Made by a program: the position numbers and the translations under genes
Notes under the pieces: model-generated
Databases searched by the model: none
The model's input: the letters and a program-made list of their open reading frames with translations, nothing else
What the model was told of the DNA's origin: nothing
Source of the DNA: Glaciecola sp.
GTDB lineage: Bacteria; Pseudomonadota; Gammaproteobacteria; Enterobacterales; Alteromonadaceae
Assembly (NCBI GenBank): GCA_023268935.1
Contig: JALRKK010000084.1
Coordinates: forward strand, 1 to 34,686
DNA: 34,686 bases
Reading direction: 5' to 3'
Shown: piece by piece, positions 6,677 through 15,168 of the stretch
Layout of the letters: the number at the start of each line of letters is the position of its first letter
How positions within the stretch are numbered: the first letter of the stretch is position 1

Positions 6677-8264
6677 TTAAGAAGCTTCGTCTGAAGCCCT
6701 CCAAAGTATCCGCTTCTTCTGCTGGCTTATCCCAGCGTATGCGATTAATGCGAGGAAAGCGCAAAGCGATACCAGATTTATGTCGATTCGACTCATGAGC
6801 GCCATCAAAAGCCACTTCAAAAACCAGTGTTTTTTTGACTTCTTTTACTGGTCCAAAGCGGCCAATTGTGTGTTTGCGTACCCATTTGTCTAACTCTTTA
6901 AGCTCTGCATCGGTAAATCCTGAATAAGCTTTGCCGATCGGGAGTAGCTTTTTTTCTCCTTCAATACACGCCCATAAACCAAAGGTAAAATCGGAGTAAA
7001 ATGACGAACGCTTGCCATGTCCACGCTGGGCATACATGATCACGGCATCAACCAGTTTGGGATCGCGTTTGAATTTGTACCATGAACCTTTGGGACGCCC
7101 TGGTGTATACATAGAATCGGCTCGTTTAAGCATTAAGCCCTCGACTAAGCCATCATGCTTTCGGCAAGCTTGCTCTCTTTGTGAGTGAAGCGCATCAATA
7201 TCTTTGATCGCAAATGATTTGGATAACTGAACTCGCTCGTGTGATTCTGAGAATAAACGACGCAATAATAACTGGCGCTCCAGTAAAGTTATTTGAGTCA
7301 CATCTTCCCCGTTGTGCTCCAATACATCATAAATGACTAATCCACATGGTATGTCGGATTGTAATTGACGCGAGGGTTTTTTCTTATTCAAGCGCTGCTG
7401 TAGTTGGTTAAACGTGCTGATATTACCTTGTCTATCAAACGCTAAGAGCTCGGCGTCAAACACGCCATAGACCTCTAGCAACGGTAATACGTCAGGAAAG
7501 CTATGGCTAATATCATCACCAGTACGTGAAAACATGGCTTTGCCTTGAGGTTTGTTAACCACTTGAACGCGAATGCCATCGTATTTGTATTCTGCGATGT
7601 ACTGAGCTAAATCAATCTTATTCATATCGTCGCTGAGGATAGGATGCGCCAGCATCACAGGATGGAATACTATCTTGTCGCGAATATCGGGTTTGTCTGC
7701 TTTCCCTTCCAGCCAATCGAGAAGCGCTTGATATGGTGGCGTTAAAGCGTGCCAGAGCTGTTCAATTTCTCCGACGTCGCAATCTCCATATTCTGCCAAT
7801 ATCTGTTTCAGTCGTCTTGCAGACAAGCCGACACGCAGACCGCCAGTCCCCATTTTGATTAAACTCCAGCGCAGGGAAGGACTCAAGTTGTTTAAACAGC
7901 GCACCAAAAATGCCTCGATATCGGCTTTTTTATGCGATCCCACGTATTCAATCACATCAACGAATGAAGGCACCACAAAATCATCATCGGGTAATGACGG
8001 CCATAAATGCGCGACGGTTTCACTCATTTCCCCGATATAGTCATAACTCAGTGCAAATAAGGTTTCATCTACGCGTTCTAGCATGAGTTGTTTGATCGTA
8101 TTGCGTTTGAAAAATTGGAAGTGAAGCGCTCCTGCAAGCATGGCAATGACATAACCGCGCTCAGGATCAGGTGCTTGTGTGAGATACTCACGTAACAGTC
8201 GCGACTTAGCTTTGTGACTTTGCGTAAAATACAACGCATCAAACAGTTCAGCCACGCGCCTCAT
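6660..8264 (-). CDS. Ligase-associated (cisplatin-response type) ATP-dependent DNA ligase
   Basis: Seals nicks in DNA using ATP; this class belongs to a four-protein bacterial repair set. Of 534 residues, the first ~200 form the helical DNA-binding N-terminal domain. The nucleotidyltransferase domain follows: motif I EYKYDGIR with the adenylated lysine K227, FSRTGDDISHSFPD, motif III GVFDAELLAF, motif IV VEGLMLKR and motif V WYKFKRD. A C-terminal OB fold with GKAYSGFTDAEL and FEVAFDGAHESNRHKSG completes the protein. Length and motif order fit the 'cisplatin damage response' ligase family. The ATG overlaps the stop of the upstream exonuclease gene by four bases (ATGA), so the two are translationally coupled. 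No Ku gene is near, which argues against the NHEJ-type LigD group. Confidence 0.93.
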   Translation of the reverse strand: MRRVAELFDALYFTQSHKAKSRLLREYLTQAPDPERGYVIAMLAGALHFQFFKRNTIKQLMLERVDETLFALSYDYIGEMSETVAHLWPSLPDDDFVVPSFVDVIEYVGSHKKADIEAFLVRCLNNLSPSLRWSLIKMGTGGLRVGLSARRLKQILAEYGDCDVGEIEQLWHALTPPYQALLDWLEGKADKPDIRDKIVFHPVMLAHPILSDDMNKIDLAQYIAEYKYDGIRVQVVNKPQGKAMFSRTGDDISHSFPDVLPLLEVYGVFDAELLAFDRQGNISTFNQLQQRLNKKKPSRQLQSDIPCGLVIYDVLEHNGEDVTQITLLERQLLLRRLFSESHERVQLSKSFAIKDIDALHSQREQACRKHDGLVEGLMLKRADSMYTPGRPKGSWYKFKRDPKLVDAVIMYAQRGHGKRSSFYSDFTFGLWACIEGEKKLLPIGKAYSGFTDAELKELDKWVRKHTIGRFGPVKEVKKTLVFEVAFDGAHESNRHKSGIALRFPRINRIRWDKPAEEADTLEGFRRSFLTSQPL

Positions 8265-9295
8265 GACTCGCTATCCTCATCATAACCAATTAACCTGAGC
8301 GCGCGAGCTGTATAACCGAGTTGTTCACAAGCATGAATGAGTGCGTCTTCACGCCCATGGGTTACCCAGACCTCACAGGGATTGACTTCTTGAATCGAGT
8401 CTAACAATTCTTGCCAATCGCAGTGGTCAGAGATGACCAGTGGCAGTTCTACGTTTTTTTGTTTGGCACGAGCACGTACCTGCATCCAGCCCGATGCACC
8501 GACAGTCAGTACATCAGGCAGGCGTCTTGACCAGCGGTCGTGGAGAGCAGAAGGGGGGGCTAGGACGATTTGACCCCGGAGTGCGTGCTTATCTGCCACT
8601 TCAGTAACTGGAATAATCCGACCAAAATCAAAGCCATACTCCCGATATAGCTCAAGCAATTTAATCATAGCGCCATGCACATAAATTGGCGCCTGATAGC
8701 CAGCGGCGCGTAAGCCAAGCAGAACACGCTGGCATTTACCCAATGCATATACACCAATCAAATGACAACGTTCTGGAAAGCGATCAAGCGAGGTGAGTAA
8801 TCTATCTATTTGAACAGACAATGTAGGATGCTGAAATACGGGTAATGCAAACGTGGCTTCGGTGATAAAAATATCGCATGGCACAGCTTGAAAGGCCGCG
8901 CATGATGGGTCAGGGGTTCGTTTGTAGTCTCCGGTTATCACGACTCGGGCGTCGCGATATTCGAGTAAGGCTTGCGCAGAACCCAAAATATGCCCTGCAG
9001 GAAAGAAAGTCAAAAAGACGGGTTCAATCACACCAATGTTGATACGTTGACCATATTCTAGTGCAGAAGTGATTACAGCATGGTCATCGCCATAGCGAAT
9101 CGCCATGATAGCTAAGGTTTCTGGAGTGGCCCAGACCTGACCATGCCCACCGCGTGCGTGGTCAGCGTGCCCATGCGTCACAATGACCCGTGAATGTGGG
9201 CGCATTGCATCTATATAGGCATCTGCGGGCTGGCAATATAACCCCTCAGGACGGGGTTCAAGCCAAGTTTCTGGATGGTTATTTGTCGTTAGCAT
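8261..9295 (-). CDS. Ligase-associated DNA damage response exonuclease (beta-CASP metallo-beta-lactamase fold)
   Basis: A 344-residue nuclease of the metallo-beta-lactamase fold, related to SNM1/Artemis-type DNA nucleases. The metal-site motifs are all present: THGHADHARGG (residues about 40-50), FFPAGHILGSAQ, VITGDYKR, then the beta-CASP signatures FITEATFALP, ISDHCDWQELL and the C-terminal VWVTHG histidine. This matches the exonuclease of the ligase/Lhr/PdeM set. It is the first gene of a two-gene minus-strand unit with the ligase (4-base overlap). The ATG at 9295 has no clear ribosome site in front of it. The 142 bases to the divergent symporter gene must hold promoters for both directions. 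Confidence 0.92.
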   Translation of the reverse strand: MLTTNNHPETWLEPRPEGLYCQPADAYIDAMRPHSRVIVTHGHADHARGGHGQVWATPETLAIMAIRYGDDHAVITSALEYGQRINIGVIEPVFLTFFPAGHILGSAQALLEYRDARVVITGDYKRTPDPSCAAFQAVPCDIFITEATFALPVFQHPTLSVQIDRLLTSLDRFPERCHLIGVYALGKCQRVLLGLRAAGYQAPIYVHGAMIKLLELYREYGFDFGRIIPVTEVADKHALRGQIVLAPPSALHDRWSRRLPDVLTVGASGWMQVRARAKQKNVELPLVISDHCDWQELLDSIQEVNPCEVWVTHGREDALIHACEQLGYTARALRLIGYDEDSES

Positions 9296-9347
9296 ACTAG
9301 TGCATACGTTTGTAGGAGACAGAGGTTTGAAAATGGATTAAAATTTT

Positions 9348-9361
9348 CTTAATTGATTAAG
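9348..9361. promoter_or_regulatory. Small palindrome upstream of the sugar module
   Basis: CTTAAT (9348-9353) and ATTAAG (9356-9361) form an inverted repeat around TG, about 77 bases before the symporter start and 53 bases before the exonuclease start. In an AT-rich divergent region such a site may bind a regulator, but AT-rich palindromes this short also arise by chance. No convincing -35/-10 pair was found. Confidence 0.3.
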
Positions 9362-9437
9362 TTAATATAGTGTTAAAACTGCATTATCGTGCTATCATCA
9401 GGCACTGAAAATAATAAGCGACATCAGGAGCACGAAG

Positions 9438-10841
9438 ATGACCGATCGCAAAGCAGATACCGCCCCATTATCGTTTAAAGAAAAGGCCGGTTATGGCCTA
9501 GGGGATATGGCCTCCAATTTTTATCTGGGCTTTTTTGGCCTGTATCTATTGTACTATTATACCGACGTTTATGGTCTCGCACCGGCAGCGGTTGCAACCA
9601 TGATGTTGATTTCCAAAATCATCGATGCGGTGACAGACCCAGGCATGGGATTAATTGCCGACCGTACCAATTCGCGCTTTGGTAAGTACCGTCCATATCT
9701 GTTATACATGGCGATCCCTTACGGTATTTTAGGGGTAGCGATTTTCTATGGCCCTGAATTATCGGATACCGGTAAACTCATTTATGCGTATGTGACCTAC
9801 ATTGGCGTCATGCTTATTTATACTGCGATCAACGTTCCTTACTCTGGTCTATTAGCGGTCATCTCTCCCGTCGCAGAAGAGCGGACTAAAGCCACCACTT
9901 ATCGCTTCATCTTTGCCAGTGGTGGTACTTTGCTGGTCGCAATGTTCGCGACCCCGTTAGTGAATATGCTTGGCGGTGGCGATGATGTGTTTGGTTTTAG
10001 AATGACCATCATCTTATTCGCCATCTTGTCTATGTTGTTCTTCTGGACGACGTTTGCCACGACCAAAGAACGCATCGAGCTTCCTAAACACAAAACCAAG
10101 CCAATGGAAGACATGAAAGAGCTGATCAAGAACATCTCATGGGTGATTTTGGCGCTCGTGTGTATTGTGTTGCTAGTGGCTTACGTGACGCGCGTTGCGT
10201 CAGTCATTTATTACGTCAAATACTATCAAGGCCACAGCAGTGAAGCCTTTATCTGGATCTTTGACCGCGTCGCGGTGTTCTCTTCGCTTGCCTTGTTAGG
10301 CCAATTGATTGGTGCAATGTCTACCCCGTGGTTTACCAAGCGCTACTCAAAGCACATGCTCGTATTATGGTCATCGGTTGCTCATGCTGGTTTCTTGGTC
10401 TTGAGCTATATGGTGCCAGCTGAGAGCTATTGGTTAGCCGTGTTCCTTCATACTTGTGGCCTATTTACCTTTGGTTTAACTATCACGTTATTGTTTGCGA
10501 TGTTTACTGACTGTGCTGAATACGGTGAGTGGTTAACCGGTTCACGCGCTTCAGGTCTCACAGTTTCCGCGTCTATGTTTGCACTGAAGTTTGGTTCTGC
10601 TATTGGTGGTGCCTTACCTGGCTTTATCTTGGCAGCGGTGGGTTTTGTGGCCAACACTGAATTGACCGAGTCAGCGATGAACGGGATCCATTGGATGACC
10701 ACATTATTACCTGCTATCTTGTTTATCGCAGGTGGTGTCTTGATGATATTCTACAAACTCGATAAGACATTGCTTGATAAAATCGAAATTGAGCTATTAG
10801 AGCGCCGTCAAAAAGGCGATCTTAACCCAGAAACTAATTAA
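9438..10841 (+). CDS. GPH-family sugar:cation symporter
   Basis: A 467-residue inner-membrane protein of the glycoside-pentoside-hexuronide:cation symporter family (MelB, XynB-type transporters) with about twelve membrane segments. Diagnostic pieces are GYGLGDMASNFYLGFFGLYLLYYYTDVYG at the start (shown in part: GYGLGDMASN, YYTDVYG), KIIDAVTDPGMGLIADRTNSRFGKYRPY (acidic cation-site residues in TM2 and the loop after it), and TMFTDC.EYGEW-like MFTDCAEYGEWLTGSRASG in the second half. CAGGAG lies 9 bases before the ATG. The alpha-glucosidase gene follows after 13 bases, so the likely cargo is a maltose- or isomaltose-type oligosaccharide or another alpha-glucoside. That is inference from the neighbour. 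Confidence 0.9.
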   Translation: MTDRKADTAPLSFKEKAGYGLGDMASNFYLGFFGLYLLYYYTDVYGLAPAAVATMMLISKIIDAVTDPGMGLIADRTNSRFGKYRPYLLYMAIPYGILGVAIFYGPELSDTGKLIYAYVTYIGVMLIYTAINVPYSGLLAVISPVAEERTKATTYRFIFASGGTLLVAMFATPLVNMLGGGDDVFGFRMTIILFAILSMLFFWTTFATTKERIELPKHKTKPMEDMKELIKNISWVILALVCIVLLVAYVTRVASVIYYVKYYQGHSSEAFIWIFDRVAVFSSLALLGQLIGAMSTPWFTKRYSKHMLVLWSSVAHAGFLVLSYMVPAESYWLAVFLHTCGLFTFGLTITLLFAMFTDCAEYGEWLTGSRASGLTVSASMFALKFGSAIGGALPGFILAAVGFVANTELTESAMNGIHWMTTLLPAILFIAGGVLMIFYKLDKTLLDKIEIELLERRQKGDLNPETN

Positions 10842-10854
10842 TCTAAGGAAAACA

Positions 10855-12543
10855 ATGCAAGTCATCAGTGATGCCGCCTCGCAAGGCCATATCCAAAAAT
10901 GGTGGAAAGAGCAAATTGTCTATCAAATCTATCCGCGCAGTTTTAAAGACTCAAACGGTGATGGGGTAGGCGATTTACGAGGCATCATTGATAAGCTGGA
11001 TTACATCAAAAGCTTGGGCGTGACCTCGGTGTGGATTAATCCCATCTACGCTTCGCCCAACGATGATAATGGTTATGATATTAGCGATTATCGCGCCATT
11101 ATGCCGGAATTTGGCACCATGGCGGATTTTGATGACTTGCTCGAAGGCTTGCATGCGCGTGGCATTAAATTCATCATGGATTTGGTGGTCAATCACACCT
11201 CAGACGAACACGAGTGGTTTAAGCAAGCGCGTTCATCGCGTGATAATCCTTATCGCGATTATTATCACTGGTGGCCAGCGGAAAAGGGTCAGCCCAACTG
11301 GCGTTGGAGCTATTTCGATGAGCGCGGCGATGCGTGGAAATACGATGAGCAAACCGACTCCTATTACTTACACTATTTTGCCGTAAAACAGCCTGATTTG
11401 AACTGGGAAAATCCAAAAGTCCGTCAAGAAGTGTATGACATCATGCATTTTTGGGCGAAAAAAGGTGTAGATGGATTTCGTTTAGATGCATTCCAGTTTG
11501 TGTCTAAAGACACTGATTTTCCTAAGTTGCCAGACGAGTATATGGAAGGTAAACAGCACATCATCAAATATCACGGCATGGGACCAAACATTCATCCTTA
11601 CTTGCGCGAGATGTATGAAGAAGTTTTATCGCAATACGATGTGTTTGCAGTCAGTGAGGGCGCAGGATCGTCTTTCCAAGATGCCCATGATTTGGTGGAT
11701 ACTCACCGCAATGAGTTACAGATTGCGTATCATTTTGAAGGCGCTGAGCTTGGCAAAAATGTTGACAATCCTCATACAACAACACAGTTCAAAGAATTGT
11801 ATAGCGCATGGGATGCATCCTTCTCATCGGATGGCTGGCTGTCTATCTTTTTGGCCAATCACGATATGTCTCGTATGGTGTCGCGTTGGGGCAATGATTC
11901 AGACGCGTATCGAGAGTTATCGACCAAGTGTTTGAATACCTTCTTGCTCACGATGCGCGGGACACCGTTTACGTACTTTGGTGATGAGCTAGGCATGACC
12001 AATATTCGTTTTCAGACCATAGAAGAATATAAAGACATCGATGCGATCAATGGGTACAAAAAAGCCCAAGCTGATGGTGCCGATATGGATACCTTCATGC
12101 GCAATTTGATTGAGTATAGCCGTGATAATAGCCGCACGCCTATGCACTGGGATGCATCAGAACAAGCGGGTTTTACCACAGGAGAGCCATGGATCAACGT
12201 GCATGAAAACCATGCAGTGATTAATGTTGAAGCACAAGAAGCCGATCCTCTTTCACCACTGAACCATTTCCGTGCGTTAACCGCTTTGCGTCAACAGCAC
12301 AAAGTATTGGTATATGGTGATTATGAACTCTTACTTGCTGAGCACGAGGACATCTATGCATATCAGCGTCGTTATGAAGGAAAGTCAATGTTGGTGTTGA
12401 TGAATTTCTCAGCGAATACGCATACAGTGAGTTTGGCTGAATTGCCAGCTCATCCTCAGGTGCTAGTGAATAATACGACAGACTGCGAGATGACGGGAGA
12501 CCAGATCACGTTGACGCCATATCAGGCAGTCGTAGTAAGTTAG
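10855..12543 (+). CDS. GH13 alpha-glucosidase (oligo-1,6-glucosidase/trehalose-6-phosphate hydrolase-like subfamily)
   Basis: A 562-residue cytoplasmic glycoside hydrolase of family 13; no signal peptide. It opens with WWKEQIVYQIYPRSFKDSNGDG, typical of oligo-1,6-glucosidase and alpha-glucosidase relatives. The four GH13 regions are present: DLVVNHTS, DGFRLDAF with nucleophile D211, FAVSEGAG with acid/base E268, and LANHDMSR with H336-D337. A QPDLNWENPKVR segment marks the subfamily acting on small alpha-glucosides. The C-terminal ~70 residues fit the beta-sandwich domain. It is the second gene of a unit with the GPH symporter (TAAGGAAA ribosome site), and together they import and split an alpha-linked oligosaccharide. 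Linkage preference (alpha-1,4, alpha-1,6 or sucrose-like) cannot be decided by eye. Confidence 0.92.
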   Translation: MQVISDAASQGHIQKWWKEQIVYQIYPRSFKDSNGDGVGDLRGIIDKLDYIKSLGVTSVWINPIYASPNDDNGYDISDYRAIMPEFGTMADFDDLLEGLHARGIKFIMDLVVNHTSDEHEWFKQARSSRDNPYRDYYHWWPAEKGQPNWRWSYFDERGDAWKYDEQTDSYYLHYFAVKQPDLNWENPKVRQEVYDIMHFWAKKGVDGFRLDAFQFVSKDTDFPKLPDEYMEGKQHIIKYHGMGPNIHPYLREMYEEVLSQYDVFAVSEGAGSSFQDAHDLVDTHRNELQIAYHFEGAELGKNVDNPHTTTQFKELYSAWDASFSSDGWLSIFLANHDMSRMVSRWGNDSDAYRELSTKCLNTFLLTMRGTPFTYFGDELGMTNIRFQTIEEYKDIDAINGYKKAQADGADMDTFMRNLIEYSRDNSRTPMHWDASEQAGFTTGEPWINVHENHAVINVEAQEADPLSPLNHFRALTALRQQHKVLVYGDYELLLAEHEDIYAYQRRYEGKSMLVLMNFSANTHTVSLAELPAHPQVLVNNTTDCEMTGDQITLTPYQAVVVS

Positions 12544-12551
12544 ATTTGTAG

Positions 12552-12576
12552 AGGGGGGTGTTATGTCTCCCTTTTT
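12552..12576 (+). terminator. Possible intrinsic terminator after the alpha-glucosidase gene
   Basis: AGGGGG (12552-12557) can pair with CTCCCT (12567-12572), with one G-T pair and a 9-base loop, and runs into five T (12572-12576). It begins eight bases after the GH13 stop, which suits the end of the two-gene sugar operon and would separate it from the helicase gene. Confidence 0.5.
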
Positions 12577-12594
12577 GCATTAAACCCTTTTGCT

Positions 12595-12617
12595 ATGTTT
12601 GCACGTATTACAAACAT
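12595..12617. promoter_or_regulatory. Inverted repeat spanning the helicase start
   Basis: ATGTTTG (12595-12601) and CAAACAT (12611-12617) are a perfect 7-bp inverted repeat with a 9-base centre. The left arm holds the first candidate ATG of the helicase gene, and the second in-frame ATG (12616) begins inside the right arm. It could be an operator or a hairpin that hides the start codon. Confidence 0.4.
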
Positions 12618-15075
12618 GCCAAAGACTCAACTCCCAATCCAACTTCAAGACTGGTTTTCCAGCAAAGGTTGGGCGATTCGCGACTATCAAGCACACATGC
12701 TTAATCAAGCGCGTGAAAACCGCTCGACCTTATTGGTTGCCCCAACTGGCGCAGGGAAGACCTTGTCAGGCTTTTTACCGACTCTGTGTGAACTCATAGA
12801 GGCACCGATGCAGGGCTTGCATACTCTTTATATTTCGCCATTAAAGGCGCTCACGCATGATATTCAACGCAACTTATTAGCTCCCATTGAAGCAATGGGC
12901 GTGGATATTAGTGTTGAAACACGCACCGGAGATACGCCAAGCCATAAGCGTCAACGTCAGCGCAAAAAGCCTCCGAATATACTGCTTACTACGCCTGAAT
13001 CATTGATGTTGTTGCTGTCCTATGCCGATGCTAAACACATGTTTCGCCATTTGCGCACGGTCATAATCGATGAAGCGCATTCGCTGGCAGCCAATAAACG
13101 CGGTGATTTTACCACCCTTGCGATGGCTAGGTTATCTGCCCTGAAACCAGATTATCGTCGTGTTGGGCTTTCTGCGACGGTAGCAGAAGCCGAAGTATTA
13201 GCGGCTTGGCTTGGGCCAAGTGGTGAGCCAGTGGATGTGCATCGCGTGGCCAATGTGGTCAAACCAAAGGTCAAATTAATGCGCACGACCGCTGATATTC
13301 CGTATGGCGGGCACATGGCTACGTATGCGGTAGCCGATATTTATCGAGAAATCAGCCAAGCCAAAACATCGTTAGTGTTCGTGAATACGCGAGCTCAAGC
13401 GGAGCTGATTTTTCAATCTTTGTGGGAAATTAACGAGCAAGGGTTACCTATCGCGATTTACCATGGTGCGTTGGCCAAAGATCAACGTCATAAAGTCGAA
13501 AATATGATGGGGCAGGGGCTGATTCGTTCGGTGGTGTGTACCTCAGCTTTGGAGCTTGGCATCGATTGGGGCAATGTGGATTTGGTCTTGCAGGTTGGCG
13601 CACCCAAAGGGGTTGCTCGTTTATTGCAACGCATTGGTCGATCCAATCATACGTTAGATGAACCAAGTGAAGCGTTATTAGTACCTGGCAATCGATTTGA
13701 AGCGCTGGAGGCGTTGAGTGCGATAGACGCGATTGAACACAATCAGATGGATCATGAGCCATATCATGAGGGCGCGTTGGATATCATTCCGCAGTTTATC
13801 ATGAACTGCGCTATTGCAGGCCCTGTGGCACCTGAGGATATCTACCAACAGGTGTTACTGGCGACACCGTATGGTGGCTTAGAACGTGACACCTTCATGC
13901 AACTATGGCGGTTCACAATTGACGGCGGTTATGCCCTGAGTCATTACGATCGCTATCATCGGCTGGAAAAGCGCGAGGATGGATTATTTGAGCCAGCGTC
14001 AAAGCGCGTCACGTTAAGACATCGGCAAAATATTGGAACTATCGTCGAGGCAGGGCGTTTGAAAGTCAAACGTTTGCGTCGTGCGCATACTGGCAAAATA
14101 ATTGGTGAGATCGAGGAGTATTTTGCTCAACAACTCGTGCCTGGAGATACTTTTTTGTTTGCGGGAGAATGCTTGATCTTCGATACGATCAAAGACATGT
14201 GTGTGGAAGCTTATCCGGGCAAAGGCAAAGAGCCCAAAATTCCGAGTTTTGTGGGTGGGCAAATGCCGTTATCGAGTTTTTTGGCCGATGCGGTGAGGTT
14301 GCTATTAGCTGAGCCGCATCGCTGGGTTGATTTACCGCTACAAGTTAGAGAATGGTTGGATTTACAAGCGGAGTTTTCGGCGATTCCACAGCTAGGCAAA
14401 ATCATGATCGAACATTTTCCTTATCGCCAAGCCCAGTACACTTTGATCTATACCTTTGAGGGGCGCAAAGCCAATCAAGCGTTAGGCATGCTCATCACTA
14501 AGCGCATGGAAAAACTCAAACTGCAACCACTGAGTTTCAGTATTAATGATTACGGATTGTCTATTTGTTCATTAAAAGTGATTGACAAGGCACAAATGTT
14601 ATCCTTGTTTCATCCAGATATTTTGGGAGACGAACTGGCCGATTGGATGCTCTCTTCGCCGATGCTCAAACGCTCGTTTCGCCATGTAGCCATGGTCAGT
14701 GGGCTGACTGAACAAAATCATCATGCTACGCGCAAAACGATGAAGCAGGTTACATTTTCGACCGATTTGATTTATGACACGCTGCGCGAGCACGATCCAG
14801 ATCATATTTTGTTAAAAGTCACGCAGCGAGATGCTGAAAGAGAACTGCTGGATTTACAGCGTCTAACCGATTTGCTCATCCGGTATGTGGGTAAAATTGA
14901 TTTCATCGAGTTGCCAAAAGTCTCCCCGATGGCCATTCCAATTGTGCTCAATGTTCGAGCTGAGATCATCAAAGGTTCAGGCCGAGAGGCCTTGCTGGAA
15001 CACGCTACCTTATATGACGAAGCAGAGTCTATGTTAGCAGAAGTGCGAGAAATGCTAGCAAATGCCTCGTTATGA
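12595..15075 (+). CDS. Ligase-associated DNA damage response DEXH-box helicase (Lhr-like)
   Basis: An ATP-driven 3'-5' DNA translocase of the Lhr-core superfamily 2 type, 826 residues. The N-terminal part shows WFSSKGWAIRDYQ, Walker A APTGAGKTLSG, TISPLKAL-like YISPLKALTHD, the DEAH box IIDEAHSLA, and motif III GLSATV. The second RecA domain shows LVFVNTRAQAE, CTSALELGIDWG and motif VI LLQRIGRSNH. Winged-helix and Lhr-specific C-terminal regions follow, including VPGDTFLFAGE and FEGRKANQALG. Length and layout match the helicase of the ligase/exonuclease/PdeM set rather than the ~1500-residue long Lhr. The start is uncertain: ATG 12595 and ATG 12616 (MPKTQLPIQLQDWF) are both possible and neither has a good ribosome site. 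No homologous residues are lost with the later one. Confidence 0.92.
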   Translation: MFARITNMPKTQLPIQLQDWFSSKGWAIRDYQAHMLNQARENRSTLLVAPTGAGKTLSGFLPTLCELIEAPMQGLHTLYISPLKALTHDIQRNLLAPIEAMGVDISVETRTGDTPSHKRQRQRKKPPNILLTTPESLMLLLSYADAKHMFRHLRTVIIDEAHSLAANKRGDFTTLAMARLSALKPDYRRVGLSATVAEAEVLAAWLGPSGEPVDVHRVANVVKPKVKLMRTTADIPYGGHMATYAVADIYREISQAKTSLVFVNTRAQAELIFQSLWEINEQGLPIAIYHGALAKDQRHKVENMMGQGLIRSVVCTSALELGIDWGNVDLVLQVGAPKGVARLLQRIGRSNHTLDEPSEALLVPGNRFEALEALSAIDAIEHNQMDHEPYHEGALDIIPQFIMNCAIAGPVAPEDIYQQVLLATPYGGLERDTFMQLWRFTIDGGYALSHYDRYHRLEKREDGLFEPASKRVTLRHRQNIGTIVEAGRLKVKRLRRAHTGKIIGEIEEYFAQQLVPGDTFLFAGECLIFDTIKDMCVEAYPGKGKEPKIPSFVGGQMPLSSFLADAVRLLLAEPHRWVDLPLQVREWLDLQAEFSAIPQLGKIMIEHFPYRQAQYTLIYTFEGRKANQALGMLITKRMEKLKLQPLSFSINDYGLSICSLKVIDKAQMLSLFHPDILGDELADWMLSSPMLKRSFRHVAMVSGLTEQNHHATRKTMKQVTFSTDLIYDTLREHDPDHILLKVTQRDAERELLDLQRLTDLLIRYVGKIDFIELPKVSPMAIPIVLNVRAEIIKGSGREALLEHATLYDEAESMLAEVREMLANASL

Positions 15076-15087
15076 TCCCGGTATATT

Positions 15088-15103
15088 TAGGTTAAATAGG
15101 TTA
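15088..15103 (+). repeat. Short direct repeat upstream of tcyP
   Basis: TAGGTTA occurs at 15088-15094 and again at 15097-15103, a 9-base period, about 65 bases before the chosen tcyP start. Close direct repeats can be activator half-sites on one face of the helix, but at this length chance is a fair alternative. Confidence 0.25.
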
Positions 15104-15168
15104 TAAGATATGCGTTGCATCCTCTTTCAGATCCTCTACAATCCGAACAATTATTATTAGACCAAGGT

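Noticed and set aside
15115-15168. TTG start for tcyP 18 codons upstream
   Set aside because: No ribosome site at a fitting distance, and the TcyP family starts where ATG 15169 lies.
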